DNA of 64,000 bases. Origin: Stenotrophomonas maltophilia. Lineage in GTDB: Bacteria > Pseudomonadota > Gammaproteobacteria > Xanthomonadales > Xanthomonadaceae. The notes under the pieces are model-generated. The model ran no database searches, had not been told where the DNA came from, and worked only from the letters and a program-made list of their open reading frames with translations. The stretch spans positions 4,109,001-4,173,000 of the forward strand of contig NZ_CP090423.1 of assembly GCF_023518235.1 (NCBI RefSeq), written 5' to 3'. Shown one piece after another: positions 1-8,581 of the stretch (the stretch's first letter is position 1; each line of letters begins with the position of its first letter). The position numbers and the translations under genes were made by a program.

Positions 1-2963
1 CCAAGCAGATCGTGCAGCAACTGCGGACGCTGGCCACGCGCGGTCAGCGAGCGCGGCACATCGTCCACGCCGCTGCCCCAACGCGAGGGCTGCGGGCCCA
101 TCACGAAGTCCAGGGTGGCGCCCTTGGCGATCAGCTCGTGCGGTACCCAGGTTTTCGTCCACGGCGTGCCGTTGATCTTCAGCGACTGCACGTAGACGTT
201 CTCGCGTGAGTTGTTCTCCGCGTTCACGGTCAGCACCGCGCCGCCCTGCAGTTCCACCCGCGCGTGGCGGAATGCCGGCGAACCGATCACGTACTCCGGG
301 TCGCCCATGCGCAGCGGGTACAGGCCCAGCGAGGCCAGCACGTACCACGCCGAGGTCTCGCCGTTGTCCTCATCGCCCGGGTAACCCTGGCCGATCTCGC
401 TGCCCACGTACAGCCGCGACAGGATCTCGCGCACGTGCTGCTGGGTCTTCCACGGCTGCCCGGCGTACAGGTACATCCACGGAATATGGTGCGCCGGCTG
501 GTTGCTGTGCGCGTACATGCCCATGCGCACGTCGCGCGCTTCGGTCATCTCGTGGATGGTGCCGCCATAGGAGCCGGCCAGCGCCGGGTCGGCGGTTTCC
601 GGGGTGGCGAAGAAGGCATCCAGCTTGGCGGCCAGCTTGTCGCGGCCCCCGTACAGCGCGGCCAGGCCCTCGCCGTCATGCGCGGCGGTGAAGGCGAAGG
701 TCCAGCCGTTGGATTCGGTGTAGTCGTGGCCCCACACGCGCGGGTCGTAGTGCGTGCTGTCCACGCGCCAGCGGCCATCGGCGCTGCGGCCCTGGAAGAA
801 GCCAGCGGCCGGATCGAACATCGTCGCGTAGCTGGCGGCGCGATAGCGGAAGTAGTCGGCCTCGGTGCGGTAGCGCTCGCGCAGTGCCGGGGTGGCCGCA
901 CGCCTGGCCAGGGCGTCGGCCATGTTGGCGATGCCGAAGTCGTTGAGCGCGCCTTCCATCGTCCACGACATGCCCTCGTGCACGTCGGCGCTGGCGTAGC
1001 CACGGAAGGTCGAACGGTCCATGCCCTTGCGGCCGACATGGCGGTCGGGCGGTACCACCGTCGCGTTCTTCAGCGCGGCGGCATACGCCTCGGCCGGATC
1101 GAAGCCACCGATGCCCTTCAGCCACGCATCGGCAAAGGCCACATCCGAGCTGGTGCCGACCATCAGGTCGGCGTAACCCGGCGACGACCAGCGCGCGATC
1201 CAGCCACCGGCGCGGTACTGCTCGATGAATCCCTGCACCAGTTGCCCGGCATCGTCGGGGGTGAACAGTGCATAGGCCGGCCAGGTGGTGCGGAAGGTGT
1301 CCCAGAAGCCGTTGTTGACGAACACCTTGCCATCGCGCACGCCGGTGAAGCTGCGGCTGGCACTGCCGTCGGTGTTGTCATCGCTGGCGCTGGCCTGGTT
1401 GGCGTAGCGCCAGTCCGGGGCCGCCGCAGTGCCGGCGTTCTCGTGGCCGGAGTTCGGGTACAGGTACAGCCGGTACAGGCTGGAGTACAGCGTGGTCTTC
1501 TGGTCGTCGCTGGCATCGCCGATGTCGAAGCGGGCCAAGCGTGCGTCCCACGCGTCCTGTGCGCGGCTGGCCACGCTTTCCAGGGTATCGGCGGCGGCGA
1601 TTTCCAGCGCGAGGTTGTGGCGCGCCTGCTCCAGCGAGATCAGCGAAGTGGCGATGCGCATGGTCACCCGTCGCTCGCTGCCGGCATCGAACTTGATGTA
1701 GCCGGTCGGGCGGCCGGTCTCAAGACGTCCGCTGCTGCGCCAGGGTTTGTCGAAGCTGGCCACCACGTACATGCGGCTGGCGCCGTTGGACAGGCCGCTG
1801 CGCGTATCGGTGTAGCCGCTCAGGGTCTGCGTGGCCGCATCCAGGCTCAGTCCACCGCGCGCGTCGACGTTGTCGAACAGCAGGTTGGCGTCGCCGCCCT
1901 CGGGGAAATCGAAGCGGAACAGCGCAGCATGGTCGGTCGGTGCGATCGCGGCGGCGATGCCGTTGTCGAAGCGCACGTCATAGCGATAGGGGCGGGCGCT
2001 TTCGTGGCTGCGATCGAACGACAGCGCGCGCTTGCGGCGGTCGGCCTCCGGCACGCCCTGGCTGGCCGAGGGCATCACCTGGAAGGTCTGGCGGTCGCCC
2101 ATCCACGGGCTGGGCTGGTGGCTCAGCGCGAGCGCCTGCAGTTGCGGGCGATTCTGCGCGTCGTTCTGCTCGTTCCAGCGGTACAGCCAGTTCAGCGCGC
2201 CGGCGTCGGTCACCGGGGTCCAGAAGTTGAAGCCATGCGGCACCGCCGTGGCCGGGAAGTTGTTGCCGCGCGAGAAGGTGCCATTGGCCTGGGTGCCGCG
2301 GGTGGTCAGCACCCAGTCCGAAGCACGCTGCGGCTGTTGCCGCGTCTGGGCATCCAGGCGCACATCGTCGATCCAGCCGGACACCGGCGCACCGTCGGCG
2401 CTGGCCACCTCCAGTTCGATCGCCACTACGCGACGGCCCTTCAATGCCGGCACATCGCCCAGCCGCACCGCCTTGCGTGCCCACTGCTGCGGGTACAGCG
2501 TCTTCGACTCGCCCTGCGCGCGTGCGCCGATCGCCACGCCGTGCTGGTCGCGCGCGGCACCGGCCGAAACGCGGCTGCCATCGTCCAGCCGCAGATCCAG
2601 CGAAACATAGGTGGAGGCCACGGTGTCCTTGCCGACGATTTCCGGCAACACCAGCCACGACAGCGTGGTGTCGGCCTCGATCGGCAGGTCGGTCCTGAAC
2701 AGTTCGCGCCGCGCGCTGCCGCCTTCGCTGCTGTAGCGCAGCGCATGCAGGCCGCTGTAGCCGGCGTTGCGCTTGGCCGCGTAGGGCGCGTCCGGGCCGT
2801 TGCCGAGGGTGACCTGCAAGGCACCGGCGGCCGCAGCCGGGGCCGGCTCTCCGGGTTCGAACGAGGTCTGCAGCCCCTGTGCCAGTGCCGGCATCGCAGT
2901 GGTCGCACAGGCCAGGGCCAGGGCGAGCGGAAGCAGGGCGCGGCGAGGATCGGACAGGGTCAT
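1..2963 (-). CDS. GH92 family alpha-1,2-mannosidase, secreted (3' end outside window)
   Basis: Exo-acting alpha-mannosidase expected in the periplasm or outside the cell, trimming mannose from glycans. Translation from the ATG at 2963 gives a signal peptide (MTLSDPRRALLPLALALACA, cleavage near ALAQG), then a beta-sandwich-like region (about residues 30-200), then the GH92 fold. GH92 hallmarks seen are SWMEGALNDFG-like text (here MSWTMEGALNDFGIAN) and, near residues 855-880, GYPGDEDNGETSAWYVL followed by LGLYP, which is the family's acidic catalytic loop (usually PGN(D/E)DxGxxSAWYV). The reading frame runs off the left edge after about 987 codons, so the stop is not seen. No other carbohydrate gene is adjacent within the window. 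Family assignment is firm; linkage preference beyond GH92 generality is inferred. Confidence 0.93.
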   Translation of the reverse strand, partial: MTLSDPRRALLPLALALACATTAMPALAQGLQTSFEPGEPAPAAAAGALQVTLGNGPDAPYAAKRNAGYSGLHALRYSSEGGSARRELFRTDLPIEADTTLSWLVLPEIVGKDTVASTYVSLDLRLDDGSRVSAGAARDQHGVAIGARAQGESKTLYPQQWARKAVRLGDVPALKGRRVVAIELEVASADGAPVSGWIDDVRLDAQTRQQPQRASDWVLTTRGTQANGTFSRGNNFPATAVPHGFNFWTPVTDAGALNWLYRWNEQNDAQNRPQLQALALSHQPSPWMGDRQTFQVMPSASQGVPEADRRKRALSFDRSHESARPYRYDVRFDNGIAAAIAPTDHAALFRFDFPEGGDANLLFDNVDARGGLSLDAATQTLSGYTDTRSGLSNGASRMYVVASFDKPWRSSGRLETGRPTGYIKFDAGSERRVTMRIATSLISLEQARHNLALEIAAADTLESVASRAQDAWDARLARFDIGDASDDQKTTLYSSLYRLYLYPNSGHENAGTAAAPDWRYANQASASDDNTDGSASRSFTGVRDGKVFVNNGFWDTFRTTWPAYALFTPDDAGQLVQGFIEQYRAGGWIARWSSPGYADLMVGTSSDVAFADAWLKGIGGFDPAEAYAAALKNATVVPPDRHVGRKGMDRSTFRGYASADVHEGMSWTMEGALNDFGIANMADALARRAATPALRERYRTEADYFRYRAASYATMFDPAAGFFQGRSADGRWRVDSTHYDPRVWGHDYTESNGWTFAFTAAHDGEGLAALYGGRDKLAAKLDAFFATPETADPALAGSYGGTIHEMTEARDVRMGMYAHSNQPAHHIPWMYLYAGQPWKTQQHVREILSRLYVGSEIGQGYPGDEDNGETSAWYVLASLGLYPLRMGDPEYVIGSPAFRHARVELQGGAVLTVNAENNSRENVYVQSLKINGTPWTKTWVPHELIAKGATLDFVMGPQPSRWGSGVDDVPRSLTARGQRPQLLHDLL

Positions 2964-3351
2964 GCAGGGGTCTCCCGGAAGGGCTGGCGGCGGGCAGAAC
3001 CCGCATCGGCGGACACCACGGACAGCATCACGCCACCCGCCACGTTCGCGGCGGAAGAGGCGATGCCGGTCCGGTGGGGGCGGGCCATGCGATCGGGTCG
3101 GATTGGGCAGGTCGAGTGCTGACCTGGGCCGATCCTGCAACAGCCGCCGCAGCCTGACAAGTGCCATTTAGTTCGATCCAAATGCGGGAAATCTGCTCAA
3201 GCCCCGGTTTGCGCGAGGAACCGGGCGGATCGATGCAGGCATTTTCCCGGTGCACGCCCGCCGGCACCTCCAACCGCCTGCTGCGGCGCAATGTCCGGGC
3301 GGCCCGGATGCTAGAATCACAGCCCTCGCAACCCGTCCATCGACATCCGCC
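2964..3351. promoter_or_regulatory. 388-bp divergent intergenic region
   Basis: This gap separates the leftward mannosidase from the rightward zinc-finger gene, so it must hold both promoters. A TAGAAT at 3312-3317 is a plausible -10 element for the rightward gene, placing transcription start near 3324. No good -35 partner, terminator, repeat or short coding sequence was recognised. Long reading frames crossing it on both strands look like GC-driven shadows. Confidence 0.35.
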
Positions 3352-3549
3352 ATGAGCCATACCGCCACCGCGCCCGCCAACGCCGAGAAGCGCTACACCG
3401 TGCACCGCAGCGAGCTGCCGCTGAGCTGCCCGACCCCGGAAATGGCGCTGTGGAACTCGCATCCGCGCGTGTACCTGCCGATCGAAGACGAGCCCAACGG
3501 CGAAGCGCAGTGCCCGTACTGCGGTTCCGTGTTCGTGCTGGCCGACTAA
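3352..3549 (+). CDS. zinc-finger domain protein (zf-CHCC type)
   Basis: A 65-residue protein starting MSHTATAPANAEKR and ending CPYCGSVFVLAD. The C-terminal CPYCGS, with the upstream conserved Cys (SCPTPEM) and His (SHPRVY), matches the zf-CHCC family, which is related to the zinc-binding region of the mitochondrial complex I subunit NDUFS6. Small stand-alone members are widespread in proteobacteria without a settled role. The ATG at 3352 is chosen because the family begins shortly before the YTVHRSELPLSCP block; the longer in-frame extension upstream is low complexity. It lies 15 bp before the glycosyltransferase and may be co-transcribed with the LPS genes. Confidence 0.85.
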   Translation: MSHTATAPANAEKRYTVHRSELPLSCPTPEMALWNSHPRVYLPIEDEPNGEAQCPYCGSVFVLAD

Positions 3550-3564
3550 GCGGCCGCCCCTTCG

Positions 3565-4680
3565 ATGCGCCGATTGACCGTGGTGCAGTTGCTGCCGGCG
3601 CTGCACTCCGGCGGTGTCGAGCGCTCGACCCTGGAAATCGCTGCGGCCCTGGTCGCTGCCGGCCATCGCGCGCTGGTGGTGTCCGCCGGTGGCCGCCTGG
3701 TGCAGCCGCTGCTCGACAGCGGGGCCGAACACCTCACCCTCGATATCGGACGCAAGTCGCTGCTCACGCTGCGGCATCTGCCGACCCTGCGCCGGCTGTT
3801 CGCCGAAGTGGGGGCCGACATCGTGCATGCCCGCTCGCGGCTGCCGGCCTGGCTGGGCCTGTACGCGATCCGCGCCATGCCCGCCGCGCAGCGCCCGCAC
3901 TGGGTGACCACCGTGCACGGCCTGAACTCACCCAGTCGCTACAGCGCGGTGATGACCAGCGGTGAACGCGTGATCTGCGTGTCCAACACCGTGCGCGATT
4001 ACGTGCAGCGGCATTACCCGACCGTACCCCACGCCCGGCTGCAGGTGATTCCGCGCGGCGTCGATGTCGGCCAGTTCCCGCGTGTAGCACGTGCCGACCG
4101 CCGCCCGCGCCTGGCGCTGGCCGCCGATTATCCGTGGCTGGCCCGGGTCGACGGTCCGCTGCTGCTGCTGCCGGGGCGCGGCACCCGACTGAAGGGCCAC
4201 ATCCATGCGTTGCAGCTGCTGGCCGATGTGCGCGCCGCCGGTGTGCCGGCGCAGCTGTGGATGCTGGGCACCGATGAACCCGGGCGGGACGCCTACGTGG
4301 CCGACCTGCGCCGGCAGGCCGCCGCGCTGGGCGTGGCCGAGGCCGTGCAGATCAGCACACCCACCGCGCGCATCGCCCAGGCCTATGCGGCCAGCGATCT
4401 GGTACTGCAGTTGTCGGACAAGCCCGAAGCGTTCGGCCGCACCGTGGTCGAAGCGCTGTCGGTGGGGCGTCCGGTGCTGGGCTGGGACCATGGCGGTGTG
4501 GGCGAACTGCTGCGGCAGCTGCAGCCCAGCGGCGCGGTGCCGCTCGGCGACGCGCGCGCGCTGGGTGAACGTGCGCTGGCCCTGCTGGCGCAGCCGCCGT
4601 CCTTACCGACCCGCATCCCGTTTACCCTGCAGGCCATGCAGCGTGACACCCTCCGCCTCTATGCCGACCTCGCCGGCTGA
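3565..4680 (+). CDS. glycosyltransferase family 4, LPS-type
   Basis: A 371-residue GT-B glycosyltransferase, probably adding a sugar to lipopolysaccharide at the inner membrane. The N-terminus VVQLLPALHSGGVERSTLE is the typical GT4 acceptor-side start (LxxGGxE). The C-terminal half has PGRGTRLKGH, a donor-site loop with Arg and Lys, and the EX7E motif in PEAFGRTVVEAL (Glu-x7-Glu), followed by DHGGVGELL. The next gene, an O-antigen ligase, starts inside this one (20-bp overlap), and LpxL and WaaA follow, so an LPS role is the best reading. Sugar donor and acceptor cannot be told from sequence. Confidence 0.85.
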   Translation: MRRLTVVQLLPALHSGGVERSTLEIAAALVAAGHRALVVSAGGRLVQPLLDSGAEHLTLDIGRKSLLTLRHLPTLRRLFAEVGADIVHARSRLPAWLGLYAIRAMPAAQRPHWVTTVHGLNSPSRYSAVMTSGERVICVSNTVRDYVQRHYPTVPHARLQVIPRGVDVGQFPRVARADRRPRLALAADYPWLARVDGPLLLLPGRGTRLKGHIHALQLLADVRAAGVPAQLWMLGTDEPGRDAYVADLRRQAAALGVAEAVQISTPTARIAQAYAASDLVLQLSDKPEAFGRTVVEALSVGRPVLGWDHGGVGELLRQLQPSGAVPLGDARALGERALALLAQPPSLPTRIPFTLQAMQRDTLRLYADLAG

Positions 4681-5992
4681 TCCCATTGCCATCGTGCGCG
4701 AGGACCGTGCCGGGCGCTGGGCGCCCTGGTGGGTGCTGGCATACGTGGCGCTGTGGCCGTTGCCGGGCATCGCCGAAACCGTGCTTGGGCTCGGCGCGCT
4801 GTATGCCGCCGCGCGCATGGTCACGCGCCGCCTCCAGCGCCGGCCACATCTGCTGAGCACGGCTGCCTGGGCGCTGACCTCGATCCTGTTCCTGGGCTAT
4901 TGGCTGCCGCAGGCGTTCTCCGCGTTCGATGCCATCGACCCGGCGGCCTCGTGGACCAAGGCCGCCGCCGGCCTGCGCTACCTGCCGTTCATGTGGCTGG
5001 TGGCGATCGCGGTGGCCACGCCGGAACGGCGGCGGCTGACCTTCGCAGGCCTGGCGCTGATCACTGGCGCCTGGACGCTGGATGCCCTGGTGCAGGCGGT
5101 GGCCGGCACCAGCCCATGGTTCTGGTCGCTGGATCAGCTGAAGCTGGCGGTGAGTGGTCACGCCTTGTGCCCGGCCGGCGAAGCGGCCCTGGTCGATCGC
5201 CTCAGTGGTGCGCTGGGACCGTGCAACCTGAAGTTCGGCCAGGTGCTGGCCAGCCTGTCACCGTTCCTGCTGCTGCCGGTGGCGCGTCGCTTCGGCAACC
5301 TGGGATGGCTGCTGGCGGCCGCCGCGCTGGGCTGCGTACTGCTGTTGGCCGGTTCGAGGGCATCGTGGATCACCTTCGCGCTGGTGCTGGTCTACAGCGG
5401 CATGCGCCAGTTGGGTTGGAAGCGATTGGCGCTGCTGGCGTTGATTGCCCTGCTCGGCGCCGCTGCGCTGACCGCCAGCGTGCCGCAGCTGCGCGAACGC
5501 GTTGCGCGCACAGCCATGGCCTGGGACGGTGGCGAGCGTGGTGTGGACGAGGCGCTGTCCGGGCGTGCGCGGATCTGGGAAGCGGCCGCCTGCATGATTG
5601 AAGAGCACCCGTTCAACGGCGTCGGCGCACGCGGTTTCCGCGATGCCTACCCGGCCTGTGTGGCCGACGAGGGCCCCGCGGTGTGGGGGGACCTGCCGGC
5701 GCTGCATGCCCATCAGATCGTGCTGGAGATCCTGGCCGAAACCGGTGTGCTGGGCCTGCTGCTGTGGCTGGCGGCCGTGGCCCAGGCCTGGCGTGCCTGG
5801 CGCTACGCCCCGGCCGGCGCACGTGAGCGGGCGCGACCGGCGATGCTGGCCCTGGCGGTCACCGTGTTTCCGCTCAACACCCACCTGGCGTTCTATTCGG
5901 CGTTCTGGGGCGGGCTGACCGTGCTGCTGGCGGCGCTGTTCGCCGGCAGCCTGTTGGCGCGTGATGCAGATGAATCAGCGGCGCTGAAATAA
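4661..5992 (+). CDS. O-antigen ligase family membrane protein
   Basis: Polytopic membrane protein of about 443 residues with roughly ten to twelve hydrophobic segments. The second half carries the Wzy_C/WaaL pattern: an arginine-rich membrane entry (GSRASWITFALV), a large periplasmic loop containing GVGARGFRDAYP, then HAHQIVLEILAETGVLGLLL, the family's catalytic His region. WaaL-type enzymes join polymer from undecaprenyl-PP to lipid A-core in the periplasm. ATG 4661 gives a 20-bp overlap with the glycosyltransferase; an in-frame GTG at 4694 is an alternative. A Wzy-type polymerase cannot be fully excluded, because the two families share this fold, but the location in an LPS core block favours ligase. 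Confidence 0.8.
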   Translation: MPTSPADPIAIVREDRAGRWAPWWVLAYVALWPLPGIAETVLGLGALYAAARMVTRRLQRRPHLLSTAAWALTSILFLGYWLPQAFSAFDAIDPAASWTKAAAGLRYLPFMWLVAIAVATPERRRLTFAGLALITGAWTLDALVQAVAGTSPWFWSLDQLKLAVSGHALCPAGEAALVDRLSGALGPCNLKFGQVLASLSPFLLLPVARRFGNLGWLLAAAALGCVLLLAGSRASWITFALVLVYSGMRQLGWKRLALLALIALLGAAALTASVPQLRERVARTAMAWDGGERGVDEALSGRARIWEAAACMIEEHPFNGVGARGFRDAYPACVADEGPAVWGDLPALHAHQIVLEILAETGVLGLLLWLAAVAQAWRAWRYAPAGARERARPAMLALAVTVFPLNTHLAFYSAFWGGLTVLLAALFAGSLLARDADESAALK

Positions 5993-6086
5993 CGGCGCAT
6001 CCCCGCAAGGCGTGGATCTGCCGGCATTGCGATGCTTTTGGGCACGACATTCACGCGTGGCGTGGATGGAGCCCCCGGTCCCACCG

Positions 6087-7004
6087 TTACTTGTAAAAAT
6101 CGCTCCGTCCACCCGGTTGGCGCTTGAACCTGCGGTGGATCCACAGGTACTGGTCGGGCGCCTCGCGCACCATCTCTTCGATGGCCTGGTTGACCCGCGT
6201 GGTATCGGCTTCCACATCTTCGCTGGGGAAGTTCTCCAGTGGTGCGCCGATCTTCAGGAAATACTTCCCGCCTTCGCGGCGATGGAAATACGGAATCACC
6301 GCGCACCCGGTCATACGCGCCAGCTGGTGGGTAGCGGTGATGGTCGAGGCGGTGTGGCCGAAGAACGGCACGAACACGGTGTCCTTGCCACGCATGTCCT
6401 GGTCCGGCGCATACCAGAGGAAGCCACCCTTCTTCAGGTGGCGCACGGTGGCGCGGATGTCTTCGTTGGCGAACATCGCCTTGGCGTAGCGCAGGCGGCC
6501 GAACTTCACCGCCCATTCGTACACCGGGTTCTTGTGCTTGCGGTACATGCCCGACAGATCAACGTAGTCGCACAGCAGTCGCCCGCACATTTCCAGGGTC
6601 ATGAAGTGGCCGGACACCAGCAGCACACCACGGCCCTCGGCCTGCATCTGCCGCAGGTGTTCCAGCCCTTCGATCTGTACCTGCGGGCGCAGGCTGTCGA
6701 TGCTGCCCCACCAGGCGCGGATGCACTCGAACACGCCCACGCCCAGCGCATCGAAACTGTCTCGCACCAGGCGCTGGCGCCAGGCGTCGTCCTTTTCCGG
6801 GAAGCACAGCTTCAGGTTGACTTCGGCGGCGCGGCGGCGGCTGCCGAGCAGGCGCCAGCTGATCCAGCCGACACCGCGGCCGAGTGCCCGCTGCAGCAAC
6901 CACGGCAGGCGGGCGAGGGCGAAGGCGCCGAACATGGCGGCAAACATCGGCCAGTTGCGGGGATCGCGCAGCGAAGGACGGATGGCGGTGGTGGCTTCGG
7001 ACAT
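6087..7004 (-). CDS. lpxL: lipid A biosynthesis lauroyl/myristoyl acyltransferase
   Basis: A 305-residue LpxL/LpxM-family enzyme that transfers a secondary acyl chain from acyl-ACP to lipid A at the cytoplasmic face of the inner membrane. The HX4E catalytic motif is visible as GHFMTLE near residue 134. It is followed by the family blocks MYRKHKNPVYEW, APDQDMRGKDTVFVPFFG and a C-terminal LWIHRRFKRQP. A single N-terminal hydrophobic segment (MFAAMFGAFALARLPWLL) serves as anchor. It is transcribed opposite to its LPS neighbours, with its start 60 bp from that of waaA, so the two share a divergent promoter region. Choice between LpxL and LpxM is not settled by sequence. Confidence 0.9.
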   Translation of the reverse strand: MSEATTAIRPSLRDPRNWPMFAAMFGAFALARLPWLLQRALGRGVGWISWRLLGSRRRAAEVNLKLCFPEKDDAWRQRLVRDSFDALGVGVFECIRAWWGSIDSLRPQVQIEGLEHLRQMQAEGRGVLLVSGHFMTLEMCGRLLCDYVDLSGMYRKHKNPVYEWAVKFGRLRYAKAMFANEDIRATVRHLKKGGFLWYAPDQDMRGKDTVFVPFFGHTASTITATHQLARMTGCAVIPYFHRREGGKYFLKIGAPLENFPSEDVEADTTRVNQAIEEMVREAPDQYLWIHRRFKRQPGGRSDFYK

Positions 7005-7064
7005 TGCCCCATTCTACCAACCCGGCCGCGTGTCTTTCCCGGGGGGCTCCCGTATCCTTGCCGC

Positions 7065-8363
7065 ATGCGTAAAGACCCTGTCGAATGGATCCTGCGTGGC
7101 CTGTACTCGGTCGTGCTCTACATCCTGCTGCCGATCACCGTGTACCACCTGGTCTGGCGCGGTTTCCGGGTCCGCGAGTACTTCCGGCGCTGGGACGAGC
7201 GCTATGCCTCCTATCCGCAGCCCAGCGGCCAGCCGCGGGTCTGGCTGCATGCGGTCTCGGTGGGCGAGGTCAATGCCGCCGCGCCGCTGGTCAACGCGTT
7301 GCGCGAGCAGCGCCCCGACATCCGCTGGGTCATCACCACCATCACCCCGACCGGCTCCGAGCGCGTGCGCGCGCTGTGGGGCGATGCCCTGGACCACGTC
7401 TATCTGCCCTACGACGTGCCGGGCAGCGTCAATCGCTTTCTGGGCCATTTCCAGCCCAGCCTGGCGCTGATCCTGGAAACCGAGCTGTGGCCGAACATGC
7501 TGTTCGGCTGCCGCGACCGTGGCATTCCGGTCTACATCCTCAACGCACGCCTGTCGGCGCGCTCGTTGCGCGGCTACCGGCTGCTGGCGGCGCTGATCCG
7601 GCGCGCACTGCGTACCGTCACCTGCGTGGCTGCGCAGTCGCAGGACGACGCCGAGCGGTTCGTGCAGCTGGGGGCGGCGCCGGAGCAGGTGCAGGCGCTG
7701 GGCAATCTGAAATTCGACATCACCACCCCGGACGTGCAGGGCTTTGTCGGGCAGTTCCATGCCCGCGTCCCGGCCGGGCGGCCGGTGTGGATCGCCGCCA
7801 GCACCCACGAGGGCGAAGAGCAGGCGGTAGTCGAGCTGCACCGGCGCCTGCGCCAGCAGCACCCGGACCTGCTGCTGCTGTGGGCGCCGCGTCACCCCGA
7901 ACGGTTCCCGAAGGTGGAAGCGCTGGCGCGCGAACAGGGCTGGAATGTGGCCACCCGCCGGGTGGAGCAGTGGCCGCAAGGCGGCACTGATGTGTTCGTC
8001 ATCGATACCCTGGGCGAACTGATGCCGTTCTACGCCTGCGCCCAGGTCGCCTTCGTCGGTGGCAGCCTGCAGGCCATCGGTGGCCACAACCTGCTGGAGC
8101 CTGCGGCCATGGGCACCGCCTCGGTCACCGGCCCGCACCTGCACAACTTCGCCGAGATCTCCCGGCGCATGCGCGAGGCCGGCGCGCTGTTGATCGGCGA
8201 GGACGCACAGGCCGTTGGCGACCTGCTGCAGCATTTGCTTGAGAACGCCCAGGCCCGCGAGGACATGGCTCGCGCCGGGTGCACGCTGGTCAGCAATGGC
8301 CGTGGCGCGCTGCAGCGGACCCTGGCGCTGGTGGCACCGCATCTGCCGCCACCACGCGAGTGA
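7065..8363 (+). CDS. waaA: 3-deoxy-D-manno-octulosonic acid (Kdo) transferase
   Basis: A 432-residue WaaA/KdtA, which adds Kdo from CMP-Kdo to lipid IVA. Seen: N-terminal membrane anchor (LYSVVLYILLPITVYHLVW), the acceptor-side block WLHAVSVGEVNAA with the catalytic Glu of the SxGE motif, TPTGSERVR, LILETELWPNML, LNARLSARSLRGY and, in the donor half, APRHPERF, DTLGELMPFYACAQVAFVGG and GGHNLLEPA. These are the standard WaaA blocks in order and the length is normal. ATG at 7065 is chosen as the first Met before the anchor. It is divergent from lpxL. Confidence 0.95.
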   Translation: MRKDPVEWILRGLYSVVLYILLPITVYHLVWRGFRVREYFRRWDERYASYPQPSGQPRVWLHAVSVGEVNAAAPLVNALREQRPDIRWVITTITPTGSERVRALWGDALDHVYLPYDVPGSVNRFLGHFQPSLALILETELWPNMLFGCRDRGIPVYILNARLSARSLRGYRLLAALIRRALRTVTCVAAQSQDDAERFVQLGAAPEQVQALGNLKFDITTPDVQGFVGQFHARVPAGRPVWIAASTHEGEEQAVVELHRRLRQQHPDLLLLWAPRHPERFPKVEALAREQGWNVATRRVEQWPQGGTDVFVIDTLGELMPFYACAQVAFVGGSLQAIGGHNLLEPAAMGTASVTGPHLHNFAEISRRMREAGALLIGEDAQAVGDLLQHLLENAQAREDMARAGCTLVSNGRGALQRTLALVAPHLPPPRE

Positions 8364-8581
8364 TCTCTGCGCTGCCGTGATCTGGCGGCGCACTGTCGTA
8401 ATCGACTTCATCAAATCCACTTAGCGATGCGTGGCCTGTCGCGGTTGGACCGACTCCGCCGCTTGCAGCGTGCCTGTGATCACAACCTGGCGCATGCGCT
8501 ACAGATTCCGATATCGCGCCGCTGCCGCAGCCTGCCAGCCTGATGTCCACCGCGCTTGGGCGGATATCAAGGGAACTTGGG

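Noticed and set aside
264..3122. 952-codon rightward ORF opposite the mannosidase, and similar long antisense ORFs (e.g. 13822-15945, 36548-38938, 40107-43022, 47552-50605).
   Set aside because: They mirror strong family-matching genes on the other strand, lack domains, and are rich in Arg/Ala/Gly/His as expected from reading GC-rich codons backwards.
6001..6070. Possible SMAG remnants between the O-antigen ligase and lpxL.
   Set aside because: GCGTGGAT occurs twice but without a matching stem or GTAG head, so it is not supported as a repeat unit.
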